A DNA stretch of 7,102 nucleotides from Methanomassiliicoccaceae archaeon (GCA_016919565.1 JACXTO010000093.1:1-7102), one strand, 5' to 3'; shown: positions 1 to 6,592, counted from the first letter of the stretch. The notes: generated by a model from the sequence alone, not told the origin. Translations and numbers: made by a program.

Positions 1-531
1 AAGGAGGGCTTGGAATATGCGCGATGCGATTGCGGCAAGGTCTTCCATCCGGTCTGCCTCACGCGCACCGGCTTCTGCCCTTATTGTCAGAAAGAGTACT
101 CTGCAGAGACGCTTTCGGAAGGCAACTTGATCCGGGCGAGGAATCGGGCCGAGCCGAAGAGGAACGCGAGCGGGATAAGCATGCTTTGGCAGTCAGATTC
201 GCTTCATGTCTGCCCGGTCTGCGGTCTGGATCTGCCTGAGGGCGGGAACGAGTGCAGTTGCGGAACCGTCATCGTCGGTGACGAGGAGACGTTCGAATGC
301 CCGTCATGCGGCTGCGAGGTGCCACCGCGGAGCATGGAATGCCCCGAATGCCGCGAACAGTTCGGGGTGCTGGAGGAACCGCCATGCCCCTTCTGCGGAA
401 GGCCGATGGGGGAAGGGGAGCTCTGTCCCTGCGGGGGCATGGTCGGCGACGTGTGCCCGGAATGCGGCTTCACGCTCGGAGCTTCCGAGACGTACTGCGG
501 CAATTGCGGCGCGGCGTTCGAGTTTCTTTAA
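1..531 (+). CDS. Multi-zinc-ribbon protein with RING-like N-terminal motif, 5' truncated by window edge
   Basis: The reading frame is open to the left edge, so the gene probably starts outside the window. A TTG at 10 could be read as a start, but the AAGGAGGG before it is only 1-2 nt away, and the zinc motif after it would lack its first half. Counting from that TTG (173 residues), residues 6-26 hold C6-x-C8...F12-H13-x2-C16...C23-P-x-C26, which resembles the second half of a RING-H2 or prokaryotic RING-type finger. Four cysteine knuckle pairs follow: C68/C71/C82/C84, C97/C100/C111/C114, C126/C129/C139/C141 and C149/C152/C163/C166. Each could bind one zinc ion. There is no membrane segment and no enzyme motif. 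The function is unknown; such arrays usually bind protein or nucleic acid partners. It ends 72 nt before ftsZ, which has its own promoter, so the two need not be cotranscribed. Confidence 0.75.
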   Translation, partial: KEGLEYARCDCGKVFHPVCLTRTGFCPYCQKEYSAETLSEGNLIRARNRAEPKRNASGISMLWQSDSLHVCPVCGLDLPEGGNECSCGTVIVGDEETFECPSCGCEVPPRSMECPECREQFGVLEEPPCPFCGRPMGEGELCPCGGMVGDVCPECGFTLGASETYCGNCGAAFEFL

Positions 532-559
532 GAACCCATCAATCCCTTAAAAAAATGGA

Positions 560-568
560 TTTATATAT
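560..568 (+). promoter_or_regulatory. TATA box of the ftsZ-rnp2 unit
   Basis: TTTATATAT lies 36-44 nt upstream of the ftsZ ATG and just after an A-rich stretch (549-555) that could serve as the BRE. Archaeal transcription normally starts about 25 nt downstream of the TATA box, here near 587-592, which would leave a leader of some 12-17 nt. The leader holds GGATGGGTG (591-599), an imperfect match to the GGAGGTG Shine-Dalgarno, 4 nt before the ATG. Confidence 0.65.
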
Positions 569-603
569 CGAATTCCGCATATACGGGCAAGGATGGGTGC
601 ACT

Positions 604-1704
604 ATGAAATCTGTTAATGACAGCGAGATTGCTAAAGACTCAGACGCAGGCAGTGGCTGCCTTCCGGCCGCAGGTCAGACGGGGGCCTATGTCAGCCCGG
701 ACGACGAGGAGCTTCGGAAATTAGTCGAGCAGCTGAGAGTGAACATCAGCATAATCGGTTGCGGAGGAGGCGGGTCGAACACCATAAGACGACTCGCGCA
801 GTCGGGGATCGCTGGAACCACGTTGGTGGCCGCGAACAGCGATGCCAGGCATCTGCTTTCCATTCACGCCCCTAACAAGGTCCTGCTAGGCAGGTCGACC
901 ACCAGAGGATTGGGCGCGGGGGCGATTCCGGAGATCGGCGCGCAATCGGCACAGGAGGCGCGTACCGAGCTCGCGAAATACATCGAGAACCGACAGATAG
1001 TCTTCATCACCGCAGGCATGGGAGGCGGGACCGGAACTGGCTCGGCGCCGGTGGTGGCGGAAATGGCCAAGATGAGCGGCGCGCTGGTAATGGGCGTGGT
1101 CACCATGCCCTTCAAAGCGGAAGGTAAGGTCCGGACGGAGAACGCGCTCCGCGGATTGAACCGCTTGCGCGAGCATTGCGATACTACTATAGTAATAGCG
1201 AACGACCGCCTGATCGAGCTCGTCCCGAAGCTGCCCTTAGAGGCGGCATTCAAGGTCGCGGACGAGGTGCTGATGCAGAGCATAAAGGGAATAACTGAAG
1301 CAATCACCGTCCCCGGCCTGGTCAACGTGGATTACAACGACCTGCTGACGATCATGAAGAACGGCGGGGTGGCGATGATCGGCCTCGGCGACTCAGATGA
1401 CAGCGATGGCAAGACCGAGAAGGTGGAGAAGGCGGTCGACAGCGCCATGGGCTCTCCGCTGCTGGGCGACATCGATACCAGCGACGCGCGCGGCGCGCTC
1501 ATCCGAGTGGTGGGCGGTCCGGATATGACAGTCACCGAGGCAGAGAAGGTCGCTGAGCTGGTCGGCATGAAGATCAACCCGCAGGCACGCATCATCTGGG
1601 GCTGCGCCGTCGACCCGACCATGGAAGGCAAGATGAGGGTCATGGTGGTCGTCACCGGAGTGAAGTCCGCCAGCCTGATGAACAGCCAAAGCGCCAAGCG
1701 CTGA
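604..1704 (+). CDS. ftsZ: Cell division GTPase FtsZ
   Basis: FtsZ is a tubulin-like GTPase that polymerises at midcell to form the division ring. The 366-residue product has the nucleotide-binding T1 loop GCGGGGSNT (52-60), the tubulin signature GGGTGTGSAP (140-149), MPF-x2-EG (168-174), and the T7 synergy loop N241-V-D243-Y-N-D246, whose acidic residues complete the GTPase site of the neighbouring subunit. All catalytic elements are therefore present. The first 45 or so residues are an acidic, low-complexity extension before the fold. The C-terminus stops soon after the second domain (VMVVVTGVKS), with no long linker or obvious conserved tail peptide. The ATG at 604 fits the TATA position and the GGATGGGTG site. 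Archaea can carry FtsZ1 and FtsZ2 paralogs; I cannot assign the subtype by eye. The next gene, rnp2, begins 7 nt after the stop, so the two are probably cotranscribed. Confidence 0.97.
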   Translation: MKSVNDSEIAKDSDAGSGCLPAAGQTGAYVSPDDEELRKLVEQLRVNISIIGCGGGGSNTIRRLAQSGIAGTTLVAANSDARHLLSIHAPNKVLLGRSTTRGLGAGAIPEIGAQSAQEARTELAKYIENRQIVFITAGMGGGTGTGSAPVVAEMAKMSGALVMGVVTMPFKAEGKVRTENALRGLNRLREHCDTTIVIANDRLIELVPKLPLEAAFKVADEVLMQSIKGITEAITVPGLVNVDYNDLLTIMKNGGVAMIGLGDSDDSDGKTEKVEKAVDSAMGSPLLGDIDTSDARGALIRVVGGPDMTVTEAEKVAELVGMKINPQARIIWGCAVDPTMEGKMRVMVVVTGVKSASLMNSQSAKR

Positions 1705-1710
1705 GGCGCT
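1690..1710 (+). promoter_or_regulatory. Possible hairpin over the ftsZ stop and rnp2 ribosome binding site
   Basis: AGCGCC (1690-1695) and GGCGCT (1705-1710) can pair as a 6-bp GC-rich stem with a 9-nt loop that contains the ftsZ TGA (1702-1704). The right arm overlaps GAGG (1703-1706), the only Shine-Dalgarno candidate for rnp2 (ATG at 1712). Ribosomes finishing ftsZ would open the stem, which would couple rnp2 translation to ftsZ. The stem is short and could be chance in GC-rich DNA. Confidence 0.3.
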
Positions 1711-1711
1711 C

Positions 1712-2038
1712 ATGGTGGTGAAGGAGAAGCGCGGAAGGCGCCGATACATAGCGTTCGAAGCCAGCGGCGCTGCCGCGGCCGGCGAGCAGCTTTACTCGGC
1801 GCTGCAGGCGCTTTTCAACCGTTCGGGGACGAGGATGCCCAAGTTGATCCAACTAGAGGGGCGGCTTGGCATCGTCCGTTGCCTTGAACCGGAGATGAGA
1901 ACGGTGATCGATGTGCTCAACCGTTCGATCGGCGAGAACGATGCCAAGATCAGCTTCCGGACCTTGTTCACTTCCGGGACGCTCAAGGCGTTGCGAGCGC
2001 GCGTCGGCCTCGTAAAACCCGAAAGACCGCGGCAATGA
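1712..2038 (+). CDS. rnp2: Ribonuclease P protein component 2 (Pop5 homolog)
   Basis: Pop5/Rnp2 is a protein subunit of archaeal RNase P; with Rnp3 (Rpp30) it activates the catalytic RNA that removes 5' leaders from precursor tRNAs. Recognition rests on three family patterns: the basic start RRRYIAFE (9-16), GIVRC (53-57) and FRTLFTSGTLKALR (82-95), which correspond to the RRYI-F, GI-RC and FRT-GVSGT-K-L signatures of the Pop5 fold. At 108 residues it is somewhat short for the family, mainly because the N-terminus is brief. The ATG at 1712 lies 7 nt after ftsZ with GAGG at 1703-1706; GTG codons at 1715 and 1718 are in-frame alternatives. In other euryarchaea rnp2 often sits just upstream of psmA, as here, but its usual upstream neighbours rnp3 and the L15e gene are replaced by ftsZ. 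Confidence 0.9.
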   Translation: MVVKEKRGRRRYIAFEASGAAAAGEQLYSALQALFNRSGTRMPKLIQLEGRLGIVRCLEPEMRTVIDVLNRSIGENDAKISFRTLFTSGTLKALRARVGLVKPERPRQ

Positions 2039-2065
2039 TGCCCGGGAAAATTCTCCGCCGAAAAT

Positions 2066-2075
2066 GGGGGTTTTT
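2066..2075 (+). terminator. Possible T-run terminator of the ftsZ-rnp2 unit
   Basis: GGGGGTTTTT begins 28 nt after the rnp2 stop. Archaeal RNA polymerase can terminate at short U-runs without a strong hairpin, and a separate promoter follows about 50 nt downstream. A run of five Ts is a weak signal, so partial readthrough into psmA is possible. Confidence 0.35.
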
Positions 2076-2090
2076 CTCAGCCACCCAGAT

Positions 2091-2116
2091 GATGATTCTG
2101 GCAAGACAGAATCATC
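2091..2116. repeat. Perfect 10-bp inverted repeat next to the psmA promoter
   Basis: GATGATTCTG (2091-2100) and CAGAATCATC (2107-2116) are exact reverse complements separated by GCAAGA. The 26-bp palindrome ends about 8 nt before the psmA TATA box, a position suited to binding of a dimeric regulator beside the TBP/TFB site. It would also form a stable RNA hairpin if transcripts from rnp2 read through. Nearby TGGGGG (2065-2070) and CCCCCA (2116-2121) could form an outer stem around it. It is followed by Cs and not by Ts, so it does not look like an intrinsic terminator. Confidence 0.6.
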
Positions 2117-2123
2117 CCCCACA

Positions 2124-2132
2124 AATATATAT
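2124..2132 (+). promoter_or_regulatory. TATA box of the proteasome-exosome operon
   Basis: AATATATAT-type sequence (AAATATATAT starting at 2123) lies 52-60 nt before the psmA ATG. With the usual 25-nt spacing transcription would start near 2152-2157, giving a leader of about 30 nt with AGGAGTG (2171-2177) as the ribosome binding site. No comparably clear promoter occurs further down the array; a weaker GCATATACA at 3645-3653 precedes rrp4. Confidence 0.6.
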
Positions 2133-2183
2133 CGGTGCAGAACTTTAGGTGAGTTCGTCGAGCTAGTGATAGGAGTGTATTAG

Positions 2184-2906
2184 ATGCAACCAGGACAGAT
2201 GGCATATGATAGGGCCATAACCGTGTTCTCTCCTGATGGGCGCCTGTTCCAAGTGGAATACGCCAGAGAGGCGGTAAAGCGTGGTACGACGACAGTCGGC
2301 CTGAAGTTCAAGGATGGTGTCGTCCTCATAGTTGACAAGAGGATCGCGAGCAGGCTCATGGAGCCGAGGTCTATCGAGAAGATCTTCCAGATAGATGGTC
2401 ACATCGGATGTGCCACCTCTGGGCTCGTGGCCGACGCCCGGATACTGGTGGACCAGGCCAGAGTGATAGCCCAGATCCATAAGATAACCTACGATGAGAA
2501 CATGTCCGTCGAGGAATTGGTCAAGAAGATCTGCGACTTCAAGCAGAACTACACCCAGTACGGGGGAGTGCGTCCGTTCGGAACGGCGCTCCTAGTGGCT
2601 GGCGTGGACGAACACGGAGAGCACCTGTTCGAGACCGATCCCAGCGGCGCCCTCGTCTCGTACAAGGCCGGCAGCATCGGAGCCGGCCGGAACGCGGTGA
2701 TGGAGGTCTTCGAGGAGGAGTACCAGGAAGGCATGGGCACCGATGCGGCGATCGTGCTGGGTCTGAAGGCGCTGAAGAAGGCGACTGAAGAGGAGAAGCT
2801 CAACCCCAAGGCAGTCGAGATCGGCATCGTGGTCCGGGGCCAGAACTTCCGGCGCTTGGATGACTCGGAAGTGGAATCGTACATCGAAAAGGTCAATGCC
2901 GCCTGA
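2184..2906 (+). CDS. psmA: 20S proteasome subunit alpha
   Basis: PsmA forms the two outer seven-membered rings of the archaeal 20S proteasome. These gate substrate entry to the catalytic beta rings in the cytosol and dock ATPases such as PAN or Cdc48. The 240-residue protein has the alpha-type N-terminal gate with the Y8-D9-R10 motif, then [12 protein letters not shown] (16-27), the alpha-subunit signature. K66 and the SGL segment at 79-81 occupy the positions known in Thermoplasma to bind the HbYX tail of the ATPase. YGGVRPFG, about halfway along, is also typical. No N-terminal catalytic threonine is expected in alpha subunits and none is present. The start at 2184 is fixed by AGGAGTG (2171-2177) and by agreement with the family N-terminus. 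The beta subunit gene is not in the window. sbds follows after 15 nt. Confidence 0.98.
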   Translation: MQPGQMAYDRAITVFSPDGRLFQVEYAREAVKRGTTTVGLKFKDGVVLIVDKRIASRLMEPRSIEKIFQIDGHIGCATSGLVADARILVDQARVIAQIHKITYDENMSVEELVKKICDFKQNYTQYGGVRPFGTALLVAGVDEHGEHLFETDPSGALVSYKAGSIGAGRNAVMEVFEEEYQEGMGTDAAIVLGLKALKKATEEEKLNPKAVEIGIVVRGQNFRRLDDSEVESYIEKVNAA

Positions 2907-2921
2907 GCAGGGTTTCCGTCG

Positions 2922-3620
2922 ATGGTCGATATCGAAGATGCGATAATAGCCCGGTTCGAATCCCACGGGGAGACCTTCGAGGTCCTGATCGACCCCAAGG
3001 TCGTCAAGTCCCTCAAGGAAGGGAAGGACGTCAACCTCCACGAATACCTGGTGGTAGACACCATCTTCAAGAACGCCCATAAAGGAACGCGCGCGCCGGA
3101 GGAGAAGCTAAAAGAGGTGTTCGGCAGCACAGACCCGCTGGAGGTCGCGAAGGCGATCGTCCTGAAGGGCGAGGTGCAACTGACCGCCCAGCAGCGCAAG
3201 GAGATGCTGGAGAGCAAGAGGGCGCACATCGTCTCTGAGATCCATCGCAATGCCATCAATCCTCAGACCAACGGACCGCACACGGTCCAGAGGATCGAGA
3301 CGGCGATGGAGGAGGCGAAGGTGCACATCGACCCGTTCAAGCCGGTCGAGGTGCAGATCAAGGACATCCTTGACAAGCTGCGCCCGATCATCCCCATCCG
3401 CTTCGACAAGATGCGCATCGCCATCAAGCTGAGCGGAGAGGAGTATGGACGCTGCTACGAGGATATCGTCCATTTCGGCAAGATCCAGAAGGAGGAGTGG
3501 CAACCCAATGGCAGCTGGGTCGGCGTAGTAGAGATCCCCGCGGGAATGAGGGACGACTTCTACGCCAAGCTAAACGAGAAGACGAAAGGAAACGTGGAGA
3601 CCAAGCAGCTCAAGAACTGA
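2922..3620 (+). CDS. sdo1: Ribosome assembly factor SBDS
   Basis: This is the archaeal ortholog of the Shwachman-Bodian-Diamond protein. In eukaryotes it works with the GTPase EFL1 to release eIF6 from the 60S subunit; in archaea it acts on the large subunit, probably with an EF-2-type GTPase. At 232 residues it has the family's usual length and three domains: the N-terminal FYSH domain (about 1-85, opening with [12 protein letters not shown] and ending before the [12 protein letters not shown] motif at 81-92), a helical middle domain (about 90-160, with [10 protein letters not shown] at 120-129 and RPIIPIRF at 154-161), and a C-terminal ferredoxin-like domain (about 162-232). The ATG at 2922 matches the family start, though its ribosome binding site is weak, which suggests translation coupled to psmA 15 nt upstream. 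Its place between psmA and rrp4 is the classical superoperon order. Confidence 0.96.
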   Translation: MVDIEDAIIARFESHGETFEVLIDPKVVKSLKEGKDVNLHEYLVVDTIFKNAHKGTRAPEEKLKEVFGSTDPLEVAKAIVLKGEVQLTAQQRKEMLESKRAHIVSEIHRNAINPQTNGPHTVQRIETAMEEAKVHIDPFKPVEVQIKDILDKLRPIIPIRFDKMRIAIKLSGEEYGRCYEDIVHFGKIQKEEWQPNGSWVGVVEIPAGMRDDFYAKLNEKTKGNVETKQLKN

Positions 3621-3671
3621 GCTGAACTGATGTCTCTGACCAAAGCATATACAATTTCGTGAAGTGATCAC

Positions 3672-4376
3672 ATGGAAAACGAAGGAGACAGCGGGGGACG
3701 AGAGGTCGTTCTGCCAGGAGACCTGCTGGATTCCGGCAAACTGAAGGCCGGGGCGGGTACTTACGTGCAGGACGGCAGGATCTACGCCGCGCAATTGGGA
3801 ATCAAGAGCGTCAAAGCGAACTTTGTGAACGTCATACCTCTGGGCGGTCGGTACATCCCAAGCCCAGGCGACACCGTGATCGGGAAGGTGGTCGATATCG
3901 GGCCTTCGAACTGGTTCATCGACATCAACTCCCCGTACCAGGCGCCGTTGCATGTGAACGAGGTCCCGTGGAGAGTGGACTTCGGGGACACGGCGAGGTT
4001 CATGAACATTGGGGACACGCTGTTGGCCAAGGTGCTGATGGTGGACGAGACGAAGCGCGTGCAGGTGACGATGAAGGAGCAGGGTCTGCGCAAGCTGCAG
4101 GGCGGCCAAGTGATGGACATATCCTACAGCAAGGTGCCGAGGGTCATCGGCAAAGGCGGCTCAATGATCCAAATGATAAAGACCATGACGAACACGCGCA
4201 TCTTCGTCGGGCAGAACGGGAGAATATGGCTCGACGGCGAGATCGAGAGCATCCTCTTCGCCATAAGGGCGATAAAGATGATCGAGGACAACGCGCAGGC
4301 CTCGCATCTGACGGAGAAGGTGCGGGATTACCTGGAATCGGTTACCAAGAAAGGCCAGGTCGAGGCATCAAATTGA
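3672..4376 (+). CDS. rrp4: Exosome complex RNA-binding protein Rrp4
   Basis: Rrp4 forms the trimeric cap on the archaeal exosome, where it captures RNA and feeds it into the Rrp41/Rrp42 hexamer. The 234-residue protein has the expected three parts: an N-terminal domain with VLPGDLL (13-19), an S1 domain (about 66-136, starting [20 protein letters not shown]), and a KH domain (about 150-215) with its GKGG loop at 160-163. The S1 and KH domains give RNA binding. The start at 3672 is preceded by GTGATC (3664-3669), complementary to the 3' end of archaeal 16S RNA. The 51-nt gap after sbds is the largest inside the array and holds a TATA-like GCATATACA (3645-3653), so a secondary promoter is conceivable but weak. 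Csl4 and DnaG, the other exosome cap and associated subunits, are not in the window. Confidence 0.97.
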   Translation: MENEGDSGGREVVLPGDLLDSGKLKAGAGTYVQDGRIYAAQLGIKSVKANFVNVIPLGGRYIPSPGDTVIGKVVDIGPSNWFIDINSPYQAPLHVNEVPWRVDFGDTARFMNIGDTLLAKVLMVDETKRVQVTMKEQGLRKLQGGQVMDISYSKVPRVIGKGGSMIQMIKTMTNTRIFVGQNGRIWLDGEIESILFAIRAIKMIEDNAQASHLTEKVRDYLESVTKKGQVEASN

Positions 4377-4389
4377 TCGGGTGATGACA

Positions 4390-5163
4390 ATGGGTGGAAA
4401 CAGCAACGTAAAATTGATCGATGACAACGGCATCAGAATCGATGGGCGAAGGGTGGACGAGCTCCGGCCCATAAAGATAGAGGCGGGCGTGCTGAAGCGC
4501 GCCGACGGCTCCGCGTACGTGGAGTTCGGGAAGAACAAGGTGTTGGCGGCGGTCTATGGACCGAGGGAATGCCATCCCCGGCACATGCAGGATCCCTCGA
4601 AGGCGATCGTGCAGTGCAAGTACAACATTATCTCGTTCTCGGTGAGCGACAGGAAGCGCCCCGGGCCGGACCGCCGGTCGGTGGAGATCTCCAAGATCAT
4701 CTCCGAGGCGTTCGAGCACGTGGTGTTCACGGAGAACTATCCTCGGACGTCGATCGACGTCTACATCGAGGTGCTGCAGGCGAACGCGGGGACGCGCTGC
4801 GCCGGGCTGACCGCCGCATCGGTGGCATTGGCCGATGCAGGTATACCGATGAGAGACCTGGTCCCGTCCGTCGCGGTCGGGAAGGTAAACGACCAGATCG
4901 TGCTTGACCTCCAGAAGGAGGAGGACAATTTCGGGCAAGCCGACCTGCCGCTGGCGATCATCCCGCGGACGGGAGAGGTCATCCTGATGCAGATGGACGG
5001 CCACCTGACCAAGGCGGAGTTCGACCGCGCGCTCGAGATGGGCGTCGGGGCTTGCAAGAAGATCTACGCGTTGCAGAAGGACGCCTTGGCGAGACGGTAC
5101 GCCATCGACAAGGCGGTCGATGAGGCCGAAGAGCCTGCCGGCGAACAACCAGCGGAGGGCTGA
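4390..5163 (+). CDS. rrp41: Exosome complex exonuclease subunit Rrp41 (catalytic)
   Basis: Rrp41 is the catalytic RNase PH-like subunit of the archaeal exosome. It degrades RNA 3' to 5' using phosphate and can add tails from NDPs in reverse. In the 257-residue product, R95-R96 and D179/D185 (in EEDNFGQAD) correspond to the RNA-binding arginines (R98, R99) and catalytic aspartates (D182, D188) of the Sulfolobus enzyme, so it should be active. RIDGR (16-20) and [19 protein letters not shown] are family signatures. The start is chosen at ATG 4390 because GGTGAT (4380-4385) lies 4 nt before it; earlier in-frame GTG 4381 and ATG 4384 overlap that site. The C-terminal tail is acidic and Ala/Pro-rich and probably flexible. 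It follows rrp4 by 13 nt and precedes rrp42 by 2 nt, so the two ring subunits are likely made in equal amounts. Confidence 0.97.
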   Translation: MGGNSNVKLIDDNGIRIDGRRVDELRPIKIEAGVLKRADGSAYVEFGKNKVLAAVYGPRECHPRHMQDPSKAIVQCKYNIISFSVSDRKRPGPDRRSVEISKIISEAFEHVVFTENYPRTSIDVYIEVLQANAGTRCAGLTAASVALADAGIPMRDLVPSVAVGKVNDQIVLDLQKEEDNFGQADLPLAIIPRTGEVILMQMDGHLTKAEFDRALEMGVGACKKIYALQKDALARRYAIDKAVDEAEEPAGEQPAEG

Positions 5164-5165
5164 AG

Positions 5166-5939
5166 ATGTCTCGCGCAATCCTATCCGAGATCAAGAAGGA
5201 CCACATCCACAAGCTACTGGCGAAGGGGAAGAGAGTGGACGGGCGTGCCTGGGACGAGTTCCGGCCCATCTCCATCCAACCCCGATTCTCCGACACGGCG
5301 GAAGGCTCCGCCCGCGTGAAGTTAGGGAACACAGACGTGCTGGTCGGAGTGAAGATGGCTATTGGAACGCCGTTCCAGGACACCCCGAACAAGGGAGTGC
5401 TGTCGACCAATGCAGAGCTTATTCCGCTCGCATCGCCGACCTTCGAGTCCGGCCCGCCAGACGAGAACTCGATCGAGCTCGCCCGAGTGGTCGACCGAGG
5501 CATCCGCGAGTCGCAGATGATCGACCTTGAGAAGCTGTGCATCGAGCCGAAGAAGGAGGTGTGGATGCTCTTCACCGATGTCTACGTCCTCGACTACGAC
5601 GGCAACCTGTTCGACGCGGCGACGTTGGGCGCGGTCGCGGCTCTCATGTCCACCATCGTGCCGGCGAAGGAGAACGACAAGGGCGAGGACTTCCCCCTGC
5701 CGATCAACCACATACCGATCAGCGTCACGGCCGTGCAGATAGAAAACTCTATATTGGTCGACCCGACTCTCGACGAAGAAAAGGTCGCCGCAGCACGTCT
5801 GACCGTGACCACTGACGAGAACGGTGACCTGAGAGCCATGCAGAAGGGATTTGCCGGCGCGCTCAGCATCGATCAGATCAACAGGATGATCGAGACCTCG
5901 CAGCGGCTCGGCAACGAATTGCGCAATATGCTAGGGTGA
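5166..5939 (+). CDS. rrp42: Exosome complex subunit Rrp42 (non-catalytic)
   Basis: Rrp42 is the second RNase PH-fold subunit; three copies alternate with Rrp41 in the exosome ring and help bind RNA, but in characterised archaea Rrp42 has no active site of its own. The 257-residue protein shows the Rrp42 pattern: a helical N-terminus (SEIKKDHIHKLLAKGKRVDGR), RPISIQ (33-38), VLVGVKMAIGTPF (58-70) and a GPPDENSIELARVVDR segment beginning at residue 96. It is distinguished from Rrp41 by lacking the [13 protein letters not shown] catalytic segment. The ATG at 5166 follows GGAGGG (5154-5159), which lies inside the 3' end of rrp41, and comes 2 nt after its stop, implying tight coupling. Confidence 0.97.
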   Translation: MSRAILSEIKKDHIHKLLAKGKRVDGRAWDEFRPISIQPRFSDTAEGSARVKLGNTDVLVGVKMAIGTPFQDTPNKGVLSTNAELIPLASPTFESGPPDENSIELARVVDRGIRESQMIDLEKLCIEPKKEVWMLFTDVYVLDYDGNLFDAATLGAVAALMSTIVPAKENDKGEDFPLPINHIPISVTAVQIENSILVDPTLDEEKVAAARLTVTTDENGDLRAMQKGFAGALSIDQINRMIETSQRLGNELRNMLG

Positions 5940-5944
5940 AAACA

Positions 5945-6217
5945 ATGTCAAAAGGAACATCGAAGGCCGGCACCGCGGGACGCTTCGGCGCCCGCTACGG
6001 CGTGGTCGTCAGGAAGCTGACGAAGGACATCGAGAAGATCGAGAGGTCCAGAAGCGAATGTCCGACCTGCCACCACGTAGCGGTCAAGCGAAAGGCCTCC
6101 GGGATATGGGAGTGCAGGCACTGCGACGCCAAGTTCGCCGCTGCCGCTTACTCGCCCATCTCCAAGAAGATCACCACCAAGGACGAGGAGCCGGTTCCAG
6201 AAGTGGAGGAGAAATAA
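5945..6217 (+). CDS. rpl37ae: Large ribosomal subunit protein eL43 (L37Ae)
   Basis: This zinc-ribbon protein of the large ribosomal subunit has 90 residues. The N-terminus shows the L37Ae signature AGRFGARYGV (11-20). The zinc site is C39-x2-C42 and C57-x2-C60, with GIWEC before the second pair, as is typical. The residue after the first knuckle is His (CPTCHH) where Gly is common, and the last 12 or so residues form an acidic tail (EEPVPEVEEK). The ATG at 5945 is chosen over an in-frame GTG at 5936 because GGTGA (5935-5939) is a good ribosome binding site 5 nt before it. That site contains the rrp42 stop codon, so the two genes are probably translationally coupled. Confidence 0.95.
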   Translation: MSKGTSKAGTAGRFGARYGVVVRKLTKDIEKIERSRSECPTCHHVAVKRKASGIWECRHCDAKFAAAAYSPISKKITTKDEEPVPEVEEK

Positions 6218-6218
6218 G

Positions 6219-6353
6219 ATGTACAAGTGCGGGAGCTGCGGCAAGCCCATCCGTTCCAACGTGAACCAGGTGGGAATGCAGTGCGAGAACTGCGGCTCCA
6301 AGATCTTCTACAAGGAGCGGCCGAACGTCAAGAAGACGATCAAGGGCAAGTGA
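6219..6353 (+). CDS. rpoP: DNA-directed RNA polymerase subunit P (Rpb12-like)
   Basis: This 44-residue protein is the small zinc-binding subunit P of archaeal RNA polymerase, related to eukaryotic Rpb12. It has the expected zinc site C4-x2-C7 and C22-x2-C25 with CGSCGK and CENCGSKI, followed by the basic YKERPNVKK tail typical of the family. The ATG at 6219 is one base after the rpl37ae stop, and GGAGGAG (6205-6211) lies 7 nt upstream. L37Ae followed by RpoP is a conserved pair in archaea. In some other euryarchaea a Brix/Imp4-like gene follows; here pcc1 comes directly. Confidence 0.95.
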   Translation: MYKCGSCGKPIRSNVNQVGMQCENCGSKIFYKERPNVKKTIKGK

Positions 6354-6357
6354 TATC

Positions 6358-6591
6358 TTGCCCTGCGCCGTCCTTACCTTCAGCGGCGACGATGCCGCCA
6401 CGGTGTACGGCGCCATCTCCCCTGAGGCCGGGAGGGAGATCCCCCGCACCAAGGTCTCCGTCAACATGGACGGTGGCAGGATGGTGCTGCGGCTGCAGGC
6501 GTCGGACCTATCGGCGCTGAGGGCGGCCATCAATTCCTATCTACGATGGGTCAAGATCGCAGAGGACATGAACAAGGCAGTTGGTGAATGA
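6358..6591 (+). CDS. pcc1: KEOPS complex subunit Pcc1
   Basis: Pcc1 is the small dimerising subunit of KEOPS, the complex that makes the universal tRNA modification t6A at A37 together with Kae1, Bud32 and Cgi121. The 77-residue product fits the family in size and pattern: a beta strand AVLTF (4-8), an amphipathic helix ending in ISPEAGREIPRTKV, a strand MVLRLQASD (42-50), and the helix ALRAAINSYLRW (53-64), which is the most conserved part. The start is the unusual TTG at 6358, supported by GTGAT (6350-6354), which includes the rpoP stop; the next in-frame GTG (6403) would remove the first strand. The gene ends 1 nt before prefoldin beta. The other KEOPS genes are not in the window. Confidence 0.88.
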   Translation: MPCAVLTFSGDDAATVYGAISPEAGREIPRTKVSVNMDGGRMVLRLQASDLSALRAAINSYLRWVKIAEDMNKAVGE

Positions 6592-6592
6592 A

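Noticed and set aside
1..127. AAGGAGGG at 1-8 followed by ATG at 17, looking like a perfect start site
   Set aside because: The frame from that ATG gives a short, Arg/Ala/Ser-rich peptide ending within about 110 nt, while the overlapping frame carries clear zinc-binding cysteines. The purine run is simply Lys-Glu-Gly codons of the zinc protein.
2091..2120. The inverted repeat upstream of psmA as a bacterial-type intrinsic terminator
   Set aside because: The stem is followed by CCCCC and not by a T-run; the T-run in this gap lies before the stem.
2953..2963. GGTTCGAATCC, a textbook tRNA T-arm sequence, within the 5' part of sbds
   Set aside because: It encodes conserved SBDS residues (RFES), and no D-arm, anticodon arm or pairing acceptor stem is found in the preceding 60 nt. 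It is a coincidence of codons.
2549..3259. Long open frame on the - strand (236 codons) across psmA and sbds
   Set aside because: It spans two well-supported genes and their junction, and its Ser/Thr/Arg-rich product is an antisense artefact.
3645..3653. GCATATACA as a dedicated promoter for rrp4
   Set aside because: It is too close to the start codon for a transcript that keeps the GTGATC ribosome binding site, and it is a poor TATA match next to those at 560 and 2124; kept only as a remote possibility.
4342..5178. Long open frame on the - strand (278 codons) across rrp41
   Set aside because: It lies opposite a clearly identified gene, its product is Arg/His/Leu-rich with no recognisable domain, and such shadow frames are expected in GC-rich coding DNA.
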